From NCBI RefSeq assembly GCF_020567525.1, contig NZ_JAJCVI010000005.1:62001-126000 (forward strand): 64,000 nucleotides of DNA, in the 5' to 3' direction. Under the pieces are notes generated by a model, which searched no databases, was not told the origin of the DNA, and was given only the letters and a program-made list of their open reading frames with translations. This document shows positions 50,603 through 60,218 of this stretch, one piece after another; position 1 is the first letter of the stretch; the number at the start of each line of letters is the position of its first letter. A program made the position numbers and the translations under genes. The DNA comes from Halorubellus salinus. Its GTDB lineage: Archaea; Halobacteriota; Halobacteria; Halobacteriales; Natrialbaceae.

Positions 50603-52318
50603 TCAGTCGCTCGCGCTCGACCGGTCCTCGCCGAGCCCGGACGACTCGTTCACCCACACGAACCCGTCGTCGGTCTCGCGCTCGTCCGCGGGGTCGGCCG
50701 TCGGGTCGAACTCGTCGTCGAACTCCAGTCGCGTCTCCGCGGGTTCGGTGCGCGGAATCTCGGGGAGGAACTCGTCGTCGTCGAGCAGTCCGCGACACGA
50801 GATACCGGCGGGCGCGGCGATGGCCGCGCCGACCGCCGCGAACCGGTCGTCCTCCGTCTGCTCGCCGGCGTCCACGCCGAACGAATCGCCGCCGACGCGA
50901 CTCGTCTTCGCGCCAGCGTCGAACGACGACACCGCGTCCGCCGAGAAGAACCCGTCGTCGCCGTCACTGCGCTCGTCGTCGTCGTCGTCAACGCGCTCGT
51001 CGCCGTCCACGACCGCGCTCGTCTCGTCCTCGGTCGCGTCGCCTTCGTTCGTGTTGGCCGCGGTCGCGTCGTCACCCCACGTGAACCCCGACGGCGACAG
51101 GTCGCTCGACGATCCGTCGTCGACCGGGTTCGAGGAGCGAGTGGTGGCGTCGACCGACCCGCCGATGGACCAGCCGTCGAGGTCGTCGTCCGCGTTCGAC
51201 CCCGTCTCGGCGCCCGGGACGCCACCCGTCTCCGCGTCGCGGACGACCGTCGCGTCGGCGTCGCGGACGGGCGTCGACGCCTCTCGCGTCGCCGTGTTCG
51301 CGTCGCCCGCGCCGTCGCGCGACCCCGCATCCCGTGACCCGGCGTCGGGGCCGTCGACGAACTCGATAGCGGCCGCAGCGTCGGCCGCAGCCCCCTCGTC
51401 GCCGCCCGCCAGACCACCGTCGTTGGCGTCCGCATCCCTGGTCGCGCCGTCCCCACCGTCGTCGGCGTCCGCATCCCTGGTCGCGCCGTCCCCACCGTCG
51501 TCGGCGTCAGCGAGGTGGTCGAGGCCGCCGACGTGGTCCGCGTCGAACGCGTCCGCGGTCAGTCGACGGCCGCGCCACGAGCGCTCGCGGGACTCGCGCG
51601 CCCACGCCGGCACCGGTACGCCGCCCTCGTCCGCCGCCTGAGCACCGCTCTCGAGAGAATCGTCGTCAGCGTCCGGGACGTACGCCGCCGGCTGGTCGGC
51701 GGCGAGCAACGGCCGGTCGAACGCCGTGATGCGCTCGCCGAAGCGGTCGACGAGCCGGTCGAGTTCGTCGACCTCGACGAGCGCGAACCGCCAGCGGTCC
51801 GTCCCGTCGCTCAGCTGGACGAACCGACAGTCCAACCCGAACAGGAGCTCTCGATTGATGGCGTCCACGAGCGCCGGATAGTTGTCGTCGCCCAGCGGCG
51901 TGTCCGGGAACGAGAACGCCGTCGAGCGCGTCCGGCCGTCGGCGTCCTCGACGCGCAACCGGTACGGCTCCGCGTCCTCGACCGAGAGCGACCGGCCGTT
52001 CGCGCTCCGCACGTCGAACGTCCAGTCGATCGCCGCGAACACGTCCCCGAGCTGGGTCTCCGGCGCCGTCGTCCAGAATCGCGCGGGCGAATCCACGCCG
52101 CGGGGCGCCGCCGCGACCGTCCGTCGAACGAACGCCGTCGGATGCTCGGGGTCCGCGAGCGCGCGCTGTATCGCGGCCTCCAGGTCCTCGCCGGGGTCGA
52201 CCGTCGTCGCGTCCGCGACGCGCTCGCGGACGTGGTCACTGGACACGCCGAACCCGCCGAGGACGTCCGCGCACGCGAGCGCGTCCTCTCGCTCGAACCC
52301 CGGGGTACCGTGGCGCAT
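50603..52318 (-). CDS. hypothetical protein with long acidic low-complexity region, 571 aa
   Basis: About residues 1-220 look globular (alpha/beta, with LGGFGVSSDHVRERV and FWTTAPETQLGDVFAAIDWTFDV). Residues 270-520 are Asp/Glu/Ser/Thr-rich and repetitive, containing a 13-residue unit encoded twice by a perfect 39-bp tandem repeat (51426-51503). No signal peptide, membrane segment or known domain is recognisable. The TATA element at 52357-52366 is about 40-50 bases upstream of the ATG. The function is unknown; the acidic tail suggests a haloadapted scaffold. Confidence 0.72.
   Translation of the reverse strand: MRHGTPGFEREDALACADVLGGFGVSSDHVRERVADATTVDPGEDLEAAIQRALADPEHPTAFVRRTVAAAPRGVDSPARFWTTAPETQLGDVFAAIDWTFDVRSANGRSLSVEDAEPYRLRVEDADGRTRSTAFSFPDTPLGDDNYPALVDAINRELLFGLDCRFVQLSDGTDRWRFALVEVDELDRLVDRFGERITAFDRPLLAADQPAAYVPDADDDSLESGAQAADEGGVPVPAWARESRERSWRGRRLTADAFDADHVGGLDHLADADDGGDGATRDADADDGGDGATRDADANDGGLAGGDEGAAADAAAAIEFVDGPDAGSRDAGSRDGAGDANTATREASTPVRDADATVVRDAETGGVPGAETGSNADDDLDGWSIGGSVDATTRSSNPVDDGSSSDLSPSGFTWGDDATAANTNEGDATEDETSAVVDGDERVDDDDDERSDGDDGFFSADAVSSFDAGAKTSRVGGDSFGVDAGEQTEDDRFAAVGAAIAAPAGISCRGLLDDDEFLPEIPRTEPAETRLEFDDEFDPTADPADERETDDGFVWVNESSGLGEDRSSASD
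51426..51503 (-). repeat. two 39-bp in-frame tandem repeats
   Basis: Units 51426-51464 and 51465-51503 are identical in sequence and encode the 13 residues of the repeat (D-A-D-x-D-G-G-D-G-A-T-R-D pattern) in the acidic tail of the 571-aa protein. Confidence 0.9.
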
Positions 52319-52356
52319 GACTCCGCGTCTCGATGCACACGTTGCGGCGTCGGACG

Positions 52357-52366
52357 TATATATTTT
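52357..52366 (-). promoter_or_regulatory. TATA element for the 571-aa protein gene
   Basis: On the minus strand AAAATATATA, 39-48 bases before the ATG at 52318. Confidence 0.55.
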
Positions 52367-52463
52367 CGTCAGACGACCACCCGAGAAAACCTGTCAGTGG
52401 ACGATGCAGAGGCCGTGACGTGAGAACCGCCGAACCGGACGCAAGCAGCGGGCTCCCCGACGA

Positions 52464-54065
52464 CTACGTCCGCTTGCGCGAGGACTCCAGCTGGATGTCG
52501 AGTTCGTCGAGGAGTTCCTCGGCCTCCTCGCGCTTCTCTTGATGGTCCTCGAGGAACTCCCGCATGAGCGTCGCGGCCTGCTCCTTGCAGTCCCCGCAGA
52601 GGCGTTCGCCGCCGACGCACTCCTCGTACACCTCGGTCGCGAAGTCGTCGTCGTCGTTCGCGAGCAGATAGGCGTAGAGCTCGTACACCGGGCACTCGTC
52701 GGCCTTCCCGCCCTTCTCGCGTTGCTCCTCGGCGGACTGGCGACCGCCCGTCGTCGCGGACTTCACCTTGTCGTAGCCCTCCTCGGGGTCGTCGAGGAGA
52801 CTGATGTGGCTCGCCGGGATCGACGACGACATCTTCCCGCCCGTCAGTCCCGTCATGAACCGATGATAGATCGAGGACGGCGCGACGAACCCGTACCCGC
52901 CGTGGTCGAGTTCCACCTGGCGTGCGAGCTCCTCCGCCTCGGCGCGGTCGAGGTCGAACGCGTCCACGTGACCCTCGTACACGCGCTTCTCGCCCGCCAC
53001 GGCGTCGATGAGCGCCTCGAACGCCTCGTCGGTCGCCTGCCGGTCGAAGAAGCGCGTCCGGGGACGCACCGGCTCCATCCCGGCCTCGTCGAGCTTCGCG
53101 GCGACGGACTCGCGCGCCTTGGTCGGCTCCGGCGCGTGCTCGCGCAGCCAGTCCGCCGCGTCCTCGCAGCGCACCATCTCGTCGTCGTCCAGGTCGTCCG
53201 CGAGCGCCGCGTACGCCGCCGCGACGAGCTCGCGCTCTTCGTCGTCGCACTCGAAGCTCGCGTACGCCTTCGAGACCTTGAAGAACCGCATCCGCGTCGC
53301 GAGGTCCCGAGCGAGCCGCACGTGCGGGTCCTGGTCGGGGCCGACCGGAATCACGGTCGGCTTGGGCTCCTCGAGTTGCGGATAGAGGATGTCCGCCATC
53401 TGCGTGACGACGCTCTGCATGTGACTCACGTCCGTCTCGCCGTCGAACCCGTAGATCGCCTGGAACTCCGAGAAGTTCGCCTCCGCCCCCAGCTCGAACG
53501 CGAGGTCCTGGAGCTCGCGGTTCTCGCTCTGCCGGTACAGTTCGCCCTCCTCCGGGTCGAACCCGAGCGCGATGAGGCTGAGCAGGTAGTCCCGCGAATG
53601 CTCGTCGATCTCCGCCCACGTCAACCCGCGCGCGGCGTGGGCCTCAAGGTCCGCGATGAGGCCGTACGCGTCGCCACCCTGCTGTTGGTGCCAGATGATC
53701 TCGTCGAACACGAGCTTGTGCCCGATGTGCGGGTCGCCGGTGGGCATGAACCCCGACAGCGCGGCGAACGGCTCGCCCTCGCGCATCGCCTCCGCGACCG
53801 GCTCGTAATCGCGGTGCCCGAAGATGACCCCGCGACGCATCAGGTAGTGCGGGTTCGGCACGCCCTCCAGGAGTTCGTCGAAGCTCTCGATGCCGAACTC
53901 CTCGAAGAGTTTTCGATAATCGGCCACCGTCGAGGACCCCCACGGGTCGAGCGTCACGTCGTCCGCACCCGCCGCCGCAGCGTCCCCGCCGTCGGCGCGA
54001 AGCGCGTCCGCGCGGTCGCCGGACGCACCCGACTGGTCTCGCGCGTCGGCGTCGTCGTCTGTCAT
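52464..54065 (-). CDS. trpS: tryptophanyl-tRNA synthetase
   Basis: A class I synthetase with the HIGH motif in FMPTGDPHIGHK and KMSKS in GGKMSSS (about residues 405-411). At 533 aa it has an acidic N-terminal extension (about 40 residues) and a C-terminal zinc- and Lys-rich tail (ECVGGERLCGDCKEQA), compared with about 330-380 aa for most TrpRS cores. The start at 54065 follows a TTTTTG TATA-like element. Transfer of Trp to tRNA-Trp is the only role. Confidence 0.95.
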   Translation of the reverse strand: MTDDDADARDQSGASGDRADALRADGGDAAAAGADDVTLDPWGSSTVADYRKLFEEFGIESFDELLEGVPNPHYLMRRGVIFGHRDYEPVAEAMREGEPFAALSGFMPTGDPHIGHKLVFDEIIWHQQQGGDAYGLIADLEAHAARGLTWAEIDEHSRDYLLSLIALGFDPEEGELYRQSENRELQDLAFELGAEANFSEFQAIYGFDGETDVSHMQSVVTQMADILYPQLEEPKPTVIPVGPDQDPHVRLARDLATRMRFFKVSKAYASFECDDEERELVAAAYAALADDLDDDEMVRCEDAADWLREHAPEPTKARESVAAKLDEAGMEPVRPRTRFFDRQATDEAFEALIDAVAGEKRVYEGHVDAFDLDRAEAEELARQVELDHGGYGFVAPSSIYHRFMTGLTGGKMSSSIPASHISLLDDPEEGYDKVKSATTGGRQSAEEQREKGGKADECPVYELYAYLLANDDDDFATEVYEECVGGERLCGDCKEQAATLMREFLEDHQEKREEAEELLDELDIQLESSRKRT

Positions 54066-54137
54066 ACCCCGCACTCGCCGCGGAACGCGCAAAAAGCGTT
54101 CGCTCTGCCCTCCGGTTCGACGACGCCCGTCGACCGG

Positions 54138-55232
54138 TCAGGGCGTGAGGCGCTGGATGGCGAGCCAGTCGACGGTCGCTGCGTCGCCTGGGGGCGAACC
54201 GTCGCCGTCCGCGTCGACGATCGCGTACGTCATCGTCTTCTTGACGCCGTTGGCGAGCCGGACGTCGAGCGCGAGGTCGCGGGGTGCGAACGCGTGCTCG
54301 CTGGGGAGGACGCGCACGAGGCGTTCGCTGTGCCCGACGTCGTCGGGGCTCTGGAAGTCGGCGTACGTGCGGAAGTCCGCGCCGAACTTGAACCCGGTCT
54401 TGGGAGCGACGCCGCTCGCGCGGAGGTCGCGGTACGTGGCGAGTCGGCGGTCGAACCGCTCGCCCTCGACGCTCCGGCCGCGCGCGACCGCTTCGGCGGG
54501 GTCGAGGGCGAGTGCGCCTTCGGCGGCGAGGAACGCACCTTCGACGAGCGACAGGACGACCGCGTCGCGGCCGGTGTCGCGCCCGGAGAGCGGCGTCCCG
54601 TAGAACCCGCGCTCGTAGAGCGCGTCCGCGGCGTCGCCCCAGACGGTGACGCGGTCCGCGAGCAGGTCCGCGTCCACGCGCTCGGGGAGGTCCGGACGCA
54701 CGTCGCCGGTGACGTCGGGCCGGGTCGTGTCCAGGTACGTGATCTCGGATTCCTCGTCGACGACGGCGAGCACGCAGTCCCCGAGCGCGCTCGCGGGCAC
54801 CGCGGTGCGTTCGCCGGTGACGCGGACGCGGTACGCGAGTTCGCCGTCGCCCGGCCCGCTCCCGCGCGGGTAGACGACGAGGTCGTCGCCGCCTCGACTG
54901 CCAGCATCGTCCGCGGTGCCGTCGGTTCGAGCGAACGCCGTCCAGTCGGGGTGCGAGGGCGCGCAGTAGAACCCGCGCTCGCGGAGGTCGGCGTACACGA
55001 GGTACCGCACGGGGAGGGTCGGGTCGTCGCTCGCGCGGAGGAACGCACGGAAGTCCATGCCGTCCACTGCCGCGAGGTCGTCCCTGGCGAGGAGGTGCGC
55101 GGCCTCGACGGGCGCGAGCGCGACGTCGTTGCCGTCGAGCGGGTAGCCGTACCCGCGCGAGTCGTGGAACCGCTGGCGAGCGTCGTGCCCGACGTGGACG
55201 ACGTCGCCGTCGACGTGACCCTCGATGTTCAT
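54138..55232 (-). CDS. endA: tRNA-splicing endonuclease (EndA), two-domain type
   Basis: Cleaves archaeal pre-tRNA introns at bulge-helix-bulge sites. The C-terminal catalytic core carries Y290 (DFRTYADF), H301 (GHSERLVRV) and K331/K332 (NGVKKTMTYA), the family triad. The N-terminal half (about residues 1-175) is an inactive copy that supports the dimer, giving the duplicated, 364-aa type known from haloarchaea. The start at 55232 is preferred. It is followed upstream (in the same direction) by the zinc-ribbon gene at 55387, suggesting a possible RNA or DNA repair unit. Confidence 0.94.
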   Translation of the reverse strand: MNIEGHVDGDVVHVGHDARQRFHDSRGYGYPLDGNDVALAPVEAAHLLARDDLAAVDGMDFRAFLRASDDPTLPVRYLVYADLRERGFYCAPSHPDWTAFARTDGTADDAGSRGGDDLVVYPRGSGPGDGELAYRVRVTGERTAVPASALGDCVLAVVDEESEITYLDTTRPDVTGDVRPDLPERVDADLLADRVTVWGDAADALYERGFYGTPLSGRDTGRDAVVLSLVEGAFLAAEGALALDPAEAVARGRSVEGERFDRRLATYRDLRASGVAPKTGFKFGADFRTYADFQSPDDVGHSERLVRVLPSEHAFAPRDLALDVRLANGVKKTMTYAIVDADGDGSPPGDAATVDWLAIQRLTP

Positions 55233-55386
55233 ACGCTGACGGTCGCCATCGTCGCCGAAAGCCGTGTCGGTCTGAGTGACTGACGAGCGTACGGCGACCA
55301 GCGGGTCGCCGGTTCCGGTGGTCCGCCACCGACCGCACCAGCAGACGACCGTCAGGTCGTCGGTTCCGGCGGTGAGCCAGTGGCGG

Positions 55387-56151
55387 TCAGGTCTGGTCGC
55401 AGGTGGCATCGAGGCAGCGGCGGCCGTTGGCAACGGTGAACGCGGGGAGCCCGCACTCGCAGGTACCGTCGTGGACGCCGCTGGGGACGTAGAACGCGGT
55501 GTCGCAGTCGGGGCGGTGTTCGCACGCGAGGAAGAGGCCGCGTTCGCGCTGGACGACGAGGTCGCCGTCGCAGGTGGGGCAGTCGAAGGCGTGGTCGAGG
55601 TGGTCGCGGACGCGGTCGTCGAGGCGCTCGCAGTCGCGGTCGACGCAGCAGTCGATGGCGGCGCCGCGTTCGACGCGCATCCGCGGGAGGCCGCAGTCGC
55701 AGCGGGCGCCGTGGAGGACGGCGTCGTCGGGGTATCCGTGCACGTCGTCGCAGTGCACGCAGGCGACGGCGCCGCCGGTGTCGACGAGCGCGCCGTCGCA
55801 GTTCGGACAGTCGCCGACGGGCTCTCCGGCGACCGACACCGGGTAGCGGCCCGAGAGCGCGGGGTGACCGTCGGCGTCGCCACCTGCGTCGTGGCCGGTG
55901 ACGCGCAGCCAGTCGTCGGCGCGTTCGTCGTGCGCGGTGACGCGGACCACGTCCTCGTCGTCGGTGACGGTGACGGCGTCGGCGCGCGTGAGCCACGCCA
56001 CCGGCTGGTAGCCCGAGTCGTCGTGCACGAGGACGGTCCCGTCGGGTTTCGCGAGGACGACGACGCGGCCGCGGTACTCGCGGCGGTCGGTGGCGTCCTC
56101 GACGACGGTCGCGTCGCCGGCGTACAGCGTCGCGGTTGCTGTCTGAGGCAT
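55387..56151 (-). CDS. NucS-N-like domain joined to multiple C4 zinc ribbons, 254 aa
   Basis: Residues 1-70 (ATLYAGDATVVEDAT, VVLAKPDGTVLVHDDSGYQPVAW) resemble the N-terminal domain of the NucS/EndoMS DNA mismatch nuclease. No NucS catalytic C-terminal domain follows. Instead there are four cysteine modules: C115/C118-C131/C134, C151/C153-C168/C169, C191/C194-C210/C216 and C231/C233-C246/C251, of the topoisomerase-type C4 zinc finger. The combination suggests a nucleic acid-binding adaptor rather than a nuclease. It lies 155 bases upstream of endA in the same direction. The function is not known. Confidence 0.75.
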   Translation of the reverse strand: MPQTATATLYAGDATVVEDATDRREYRGRVVVLAKPDGTVLVHDDSGYQPVAWLTRADAVTVTDDEDVVRVTAHDERADDWLRVTGHDAGGDADGHPALSGRYPVSVAGEPVGDCPNCDGALVDTGGAVACVHCDDVHGYPDDAVLHGARCDCGLPRMRVERGAAIDCCVDRDCERLDDRVRDHLDHAFDCPTCDGDLVVQRERGLFLACEHRPDCDTAFYVPSGVHDGTCECGLPAFTVANGRRCLDATCDQT

Positions 56152-56310
56152 ACCGCCGGTGGCCGCGGGTTCGTACTTGAACCCACGGCCGTACCGCGAC
56201 GGAGCGAGGTCCGGTTGCGGCGACGTCGGGTCGCGACCCGTCGGTCTCGGGCGCCCGGTGGCGCTGCCGCGTGGGGCAGGTTTTTGCTCGCACCGGGGCT
56301 ACGGTCGAGC

Positions 56311-57327
<1,017 letters not shown>

Positions 57328-57364
57328 ATCTCGCGTCGACGCTCGACGATCGCCGTCGAACCGG

Positions 57365-57508
57365 CTAGTTCTGGCCTTTCCGCATGCCCTCGCTGAATTC
57401 CGTGACGGTCTTGCGGAGCATGAGGTACACGAAGAAGATGAGGCCGAGGACCAGGAGGACGAACACGAGCGCGACGGGGTCCTCCGGGATGAAGCCTAAC
57501 CACGCCAT
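57365..57508 (-). CDS. 47-residue single-helix membrane protein
   Basis: The product MAWLGFIPEDPVALVFVLLV... has a short polar start, one membrane helix (about residues 11-32: Val/Leu/Phe rich) and a positively charged C-terminal tail (MLRKTVTEFSEGMRKGQN). It is too short to be picked up by size-limited ORF lists. The codon usage is strongly GC-biased and its stop falls 38 bases after that of ltaE, which points toward it. Small membrane proteins of this kind are often subunits or regulators; no partner is visible. Confidence 0.7.
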   Translation of the reverse strand: MAWLGFIPEDPVALVFVLLVLGLIFFVYLMLRKTVTEFSEGMRKGQN

Positions 57509-57750
57509 TGTTGCGTGGACGTTCCGGCAGTGGCGCTATAGGCCTTTCGCAGCGTCCGTCGACCGCTCACGCCCAGGTGTGTGCCTCGTGCTATCGCGAA
57601 CCATGAGTTATGTTACCAGAACCACCGGTTATTTCCATACCGTCCACTAGGTTTCTGTTGGACGTGAAGCGTACACGCAGTATTCCTTCACGGACGACCA
57701 ACCGCCAGCGACGTTCGTTCGACGGTTCGGTAGCACGTTTTCCCGGAGGA

Positions 57751-57759
57751 AAAATATAC
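57751..57759 (+). promoter_or_regulatory. TATA box for the 57795 gene
   Basis: AAAATATAC, 36-44 bases before the ATG at 57795, predicting a leader of about 15-20 bases. The 57510-57750 region otherwise holds only the spacer between the two divergent genes. Confidence 0.6.
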
Positions 57760-57794
57760 AAACATTCATGGGAACCGATGACTAGCCGTAGCAC

Positions 57795-58472
57795 ATGGCT
57801 GACTTGCTGCCCTCCACCCCCGACACGTCGGCCGTCGAGGACGCGGAACCTCGCGTCATCGGACTCGACAGCGAGGACGCCGACGACCTCATCGGAGCGC
57901 TCTCCTCGGGTACTGCCAGGGAACTGCTGACGGCACTCCACGAGGACCCGGCGACACCGTCGAAGCTCGCAGACCGCGTCGACACCTCCCTCCAGAACAC
58001 CCAGTACCACCTGGAGAAGCTGGAGGACGCCGACGTCATCGAGGTCATCGACACCGCGTACTCCGCGAAGGGCCGCGAGATGAAGGTGTACGCGCCCGCG
58101 AACCAGCCGCTGGTCGTGTTCGCGGGCGGCGAAGAGAAGTCCACGGGACTGAAAGCCGCGCTCACGCGCCTCCTGGGCGCGTTCGCGCTCCTCGCCGGAC
58201 TGTCCGTGCTCGTGCAGGCGGTCGCTGGCGACCTCGGCGCGCTGTTCGGTGGCGACGCCGGCGTCGGGCGGCCCGCGCCGGGCCCGGGCGAGGCCCCGGT
58301 CGCCGGGAACGCGAACAACTCGACCGTCGAGACGACGACCGCGGCCACGGACGCCGCGGCGGGAGCGGCCGACGCCGCGCTGAGCGCGATCCCGCCGGGC
58401 GTCGCGTTCTTCCTCGGTGGCGCGCTCGTCCTCGCCGCCGGGTTCGCGTACTGGTACACCACGAGCGCCTGA
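57795..58472 (+). CDS. membrane-bound winged-helix (ArsR-like) regulator, 225 aa
   Basis: Residues 28-98 are a winged-helix DNA-binding domain (SGTARELLTALHEDPATPSKLADRV and TQYHLEKLEDADVIEVI), with the tail YAPANQPLVVFAG. Two hydrophobic helices (about 122-142 and 198-222) are separated by an Ala/Thr-rich extracytoplasmic loop. It is therefore a transcriptional regulator tethered to the membrane. The signal is not known. The upstream TATA box and divergent neighbour suggest it may autoregulate. Confidence 0.82.
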   Translation: MADLLPSTPDTSAVEDAEPRVIGLDSEDADDLIGALSSGTARELLTALHEDPATPSKLADRVDTSLQNTQYHLEKLEDADVIEVIDTAYSAKGREMKVYAPANQPLVVFAGGEEKSTGLKAALTRLLGAFALLAGLSVLVQAVAGDLGALFGGDAGVGRPAPGPGEAPVAGNANNSTVETTTAATDAAAGAADAALSAIPPGVAFFLGGALVLAAGFAYWYTTSA

Positions 58473-58839
58473 ACGACCGCGCGAGAACCGTCGAGCGGGC
58501 GTCTCGACCCGCGAGCGCGGACGCAGTGGTGGTGGTCGAGTCGACGATGTGGGGCTAGGTAAAATTCCGTTTTGAGTATCCGGTATGCCTTTTGATACAT
58601 ACGCTGTACGTACAGGTGCGTCCCGGGCGTCGCGCTGACGCCCACCCTCCACCCCCCACCCACCTCGGTCCCGTGCGCCGCCGCGGCGCACGGCATCCCG
58701 CTGACGCCCCCGCCCCCCATCCGTCCCCGCTGACGCAGTCGCCCCCGACCGAGCCCCCACCTCCACCAACCCCTACCCTTCCTGCGGTCCGTCGCGAAGA
58801 GCAGTACGTGGAGCGTCGAGTCCGCGACGCCGCCTCGCG
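58473..58839. other. low-complexity C-rich spacer with hairpins and a 12-bp palindrome
   Basis: No gene is seen. From 58620 to about 58790 one strand is extremely C-rich, with CGCTGACGC occurring three times. A 10-bp stem with a 3-base loop sits at 58671-58693 (CCGTGCGCCG and CGGCGCACGG). Just upstream, at 58604-58615, is the perfect palindrome CTGTACGTACAG, a candidate operator. Confidence 0.6.
58604..58615. promoter_or_regulatory. 12-bp perfect palindrome (possible operator)
   Basis: CTGTACGTACAG occurs in an A+T-richer pocket 132 bases after the end of the membrane-bound regulator gene. It might be a binding site for a dimeric regulator; there is no direct evidence. Confidence 0.4.
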
Positions 58840-59370
58840 CTACCGCGTCCCGTCGACCCCGCCTACGGGGACGTGGAACGTCTCCGCGACGGTGCCGTCC
58901 GGGGAGACGAGTCGACCGTCGAGCCCGTCGTCGGTCGGTTCGAGTTCTGCGTGCCCGGGCCGGTTCCCGCGCGGGTCCGCGTGACTCCCCGGGTTCAGGA
59001 GCGTCAGTCCGTCCGCGTCCGCGACCCGGGGTCGGTGCGTGTGCCCGGAGACGACGAGGTCCGCGTCGCGCTCCCGACCGAACAGCTCAAGGCCCATCCC
59101 GCCGCCGCGCTGGCGGTGCGTCATCGCGACCGACACGTCCGCGTACGAGAACGACCGCGCGGTCGGCAAGCGTTCTGTCACCGCGGGCCGGTCCGCGTTC
59201 CCGTGGACGGCGTGCAGTCGCGAGGCCGCGTCGTGGAACGCGTCCAGCGCGTCCTCGGTGACGAAGTCCCCGGCGTGCGCGACCACGTCCGCTTCGCGGA
59301 CGGCGTCGAGCGTCCGCCCCTCCAGTCCGGTACCGGTCTCGCGGTGCGAGTCAGAGACGACGACGAGCAT
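58840..59370 (-). CDS. YfcE/MJ0936-type metallophosphodiesterase
   Basis: The calcineurin-like metal ligands are visible: S-D7-S-H9 at the N-terminus, GD in VAHAGDFVT, GN in HGNADRP, and the later GHTH (SGHTHRPRV). The 176-aa length matches the small archaeal/bacterial YfcE-type cyclic or model phosphodiesterases. The start at 59370 (MLVVVSDSHR) is preferred over an in-frame upstream Met because the family starts there. Physiological substrate unknown. Confidence 0.92.
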   Translation of the reverse strand: MLVVVSDSHRETGTGLEGRTLDAVREADVVAHAGDFVTEDALDAFHDAASRLHAVHGNADRPAVTERLPTARSFSYADVSVAMTHRQRGGGMGLELFGRERDADLVVSGHTHRPRVADADGLTLLNPGSHADPRGNRPGHAELEPTDDGLDGRLVSPDGTVAETFHVPVGGVDGTR

Positions 59371-59518
59371 ACGCGTCGTTCGAACCGACGGCAGTCGTGT
59401 CTTTCGGCACGCCCCAGCGCGGACGACCTCGGACTGCGACGGTCGACGGTCGGTCGCGGGTCGACGAGGTGGCGTCGAGTGGGAAAGGACCATGTGGACG
59501 GGTCACTAACTCGGGCGC

Positions 59519-60115
59519 ATGTCCCAGGAGGGCGAACGCGACGACGCGACGACACCCGCCGGCGACGACCACCCGGAGCGGCCGGCGGTCGTCGACCGCG
59601 ACGCGGTGTCGGCCGCGTTCGTCGACGCCGCACCACGCACGCTCCCCGAGGTCGTCGACGAGACCGGTGTCGAACGAGAGCGCGCGGCGGACGCGCTCGA
59701 CACGCTCGTCGCCGACGGCGACCTCGCCACGAAGCAACTGCAGTCGGGCGCGGCGACACTCCGCGTCTGGTATCTCCCCGCGACCGCGCACGTCGAACGG
59801 CTCGCGTCCGGTACGCCGGACGCGGACCGGACCGACGCGCTCGAGGACGCGATCGCCGACCTCGACGTCCCCGGCGTGAGCGAGATGATGCAGGACTGGC
59901 GTCGCGACGCCATCCGGAACGCGTGGGAGTACCTCGCCGAGCACGGCGCCGCGACCGACGCCGCCATCATCGACGCCGTCTACGGCGCGCACAGCGCCGG
60001 CTACAACGACCGCCAGCAGTGGTTGGAGTGCGTTCGCCCGCGACTCCGAACGCTCCCCGGCGTCACCGCACCCGCCGACGGTGACGACGACGTCTGGACG
60101 TACGTGCCCGCCTGA
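59519..60115 (+). CDS. double winged-helix DNA-binding-like protein, 198 aa
   Basis: The N-terminal domain (RTLPEVVDETGVERERAADALDTLVADG, residues 40-75) and the C-terminal domain (NAWEYLAEHGAATDAAIIDAVYG, about residues 135-160) both have a helix-turn-helix pattern with a following wing-like strand (LRVWYLPA; VWTYVPA). The middle is an acidic linker. This layout recalls haloarchaeal transcription regulators of unknown ligand. No signal peptide or membrane segment. Confidence 0.72.
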   Translation: MSQEGERDDATTPAGDDHPERPAVVDRDAVSAAFVDAAPRTLPEVVDETGVERERAADALDTLVADGDLATKQLQSGAATLRVWYLPATAHVERLASGTPDADRTDALEDAIADLDVPGVSEMMQDWRRDAIRNAWEYLAEHGAATDAAIIDAVYGAHSAGYNDRQQWLECVRPRLRTLPGVTAPADGDDDVWTYVPA

Positions 60116-60218
60116 GCGAACGCTCACCTGCGCGGTGTGGCACGCTACCGGCGTCGACCGACCGCGTCGATACGGAAACTACTTTTGTCGACGGGAGCGC
60201 GTGAAAGAACGATAACAG

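Noticed and set aside
52539-55283. A long plus-strand frame opposite trpS and endA
   Set aside because: Opposite strands of two well-identified enzymes; composition is that of an antisense G+C shadow.
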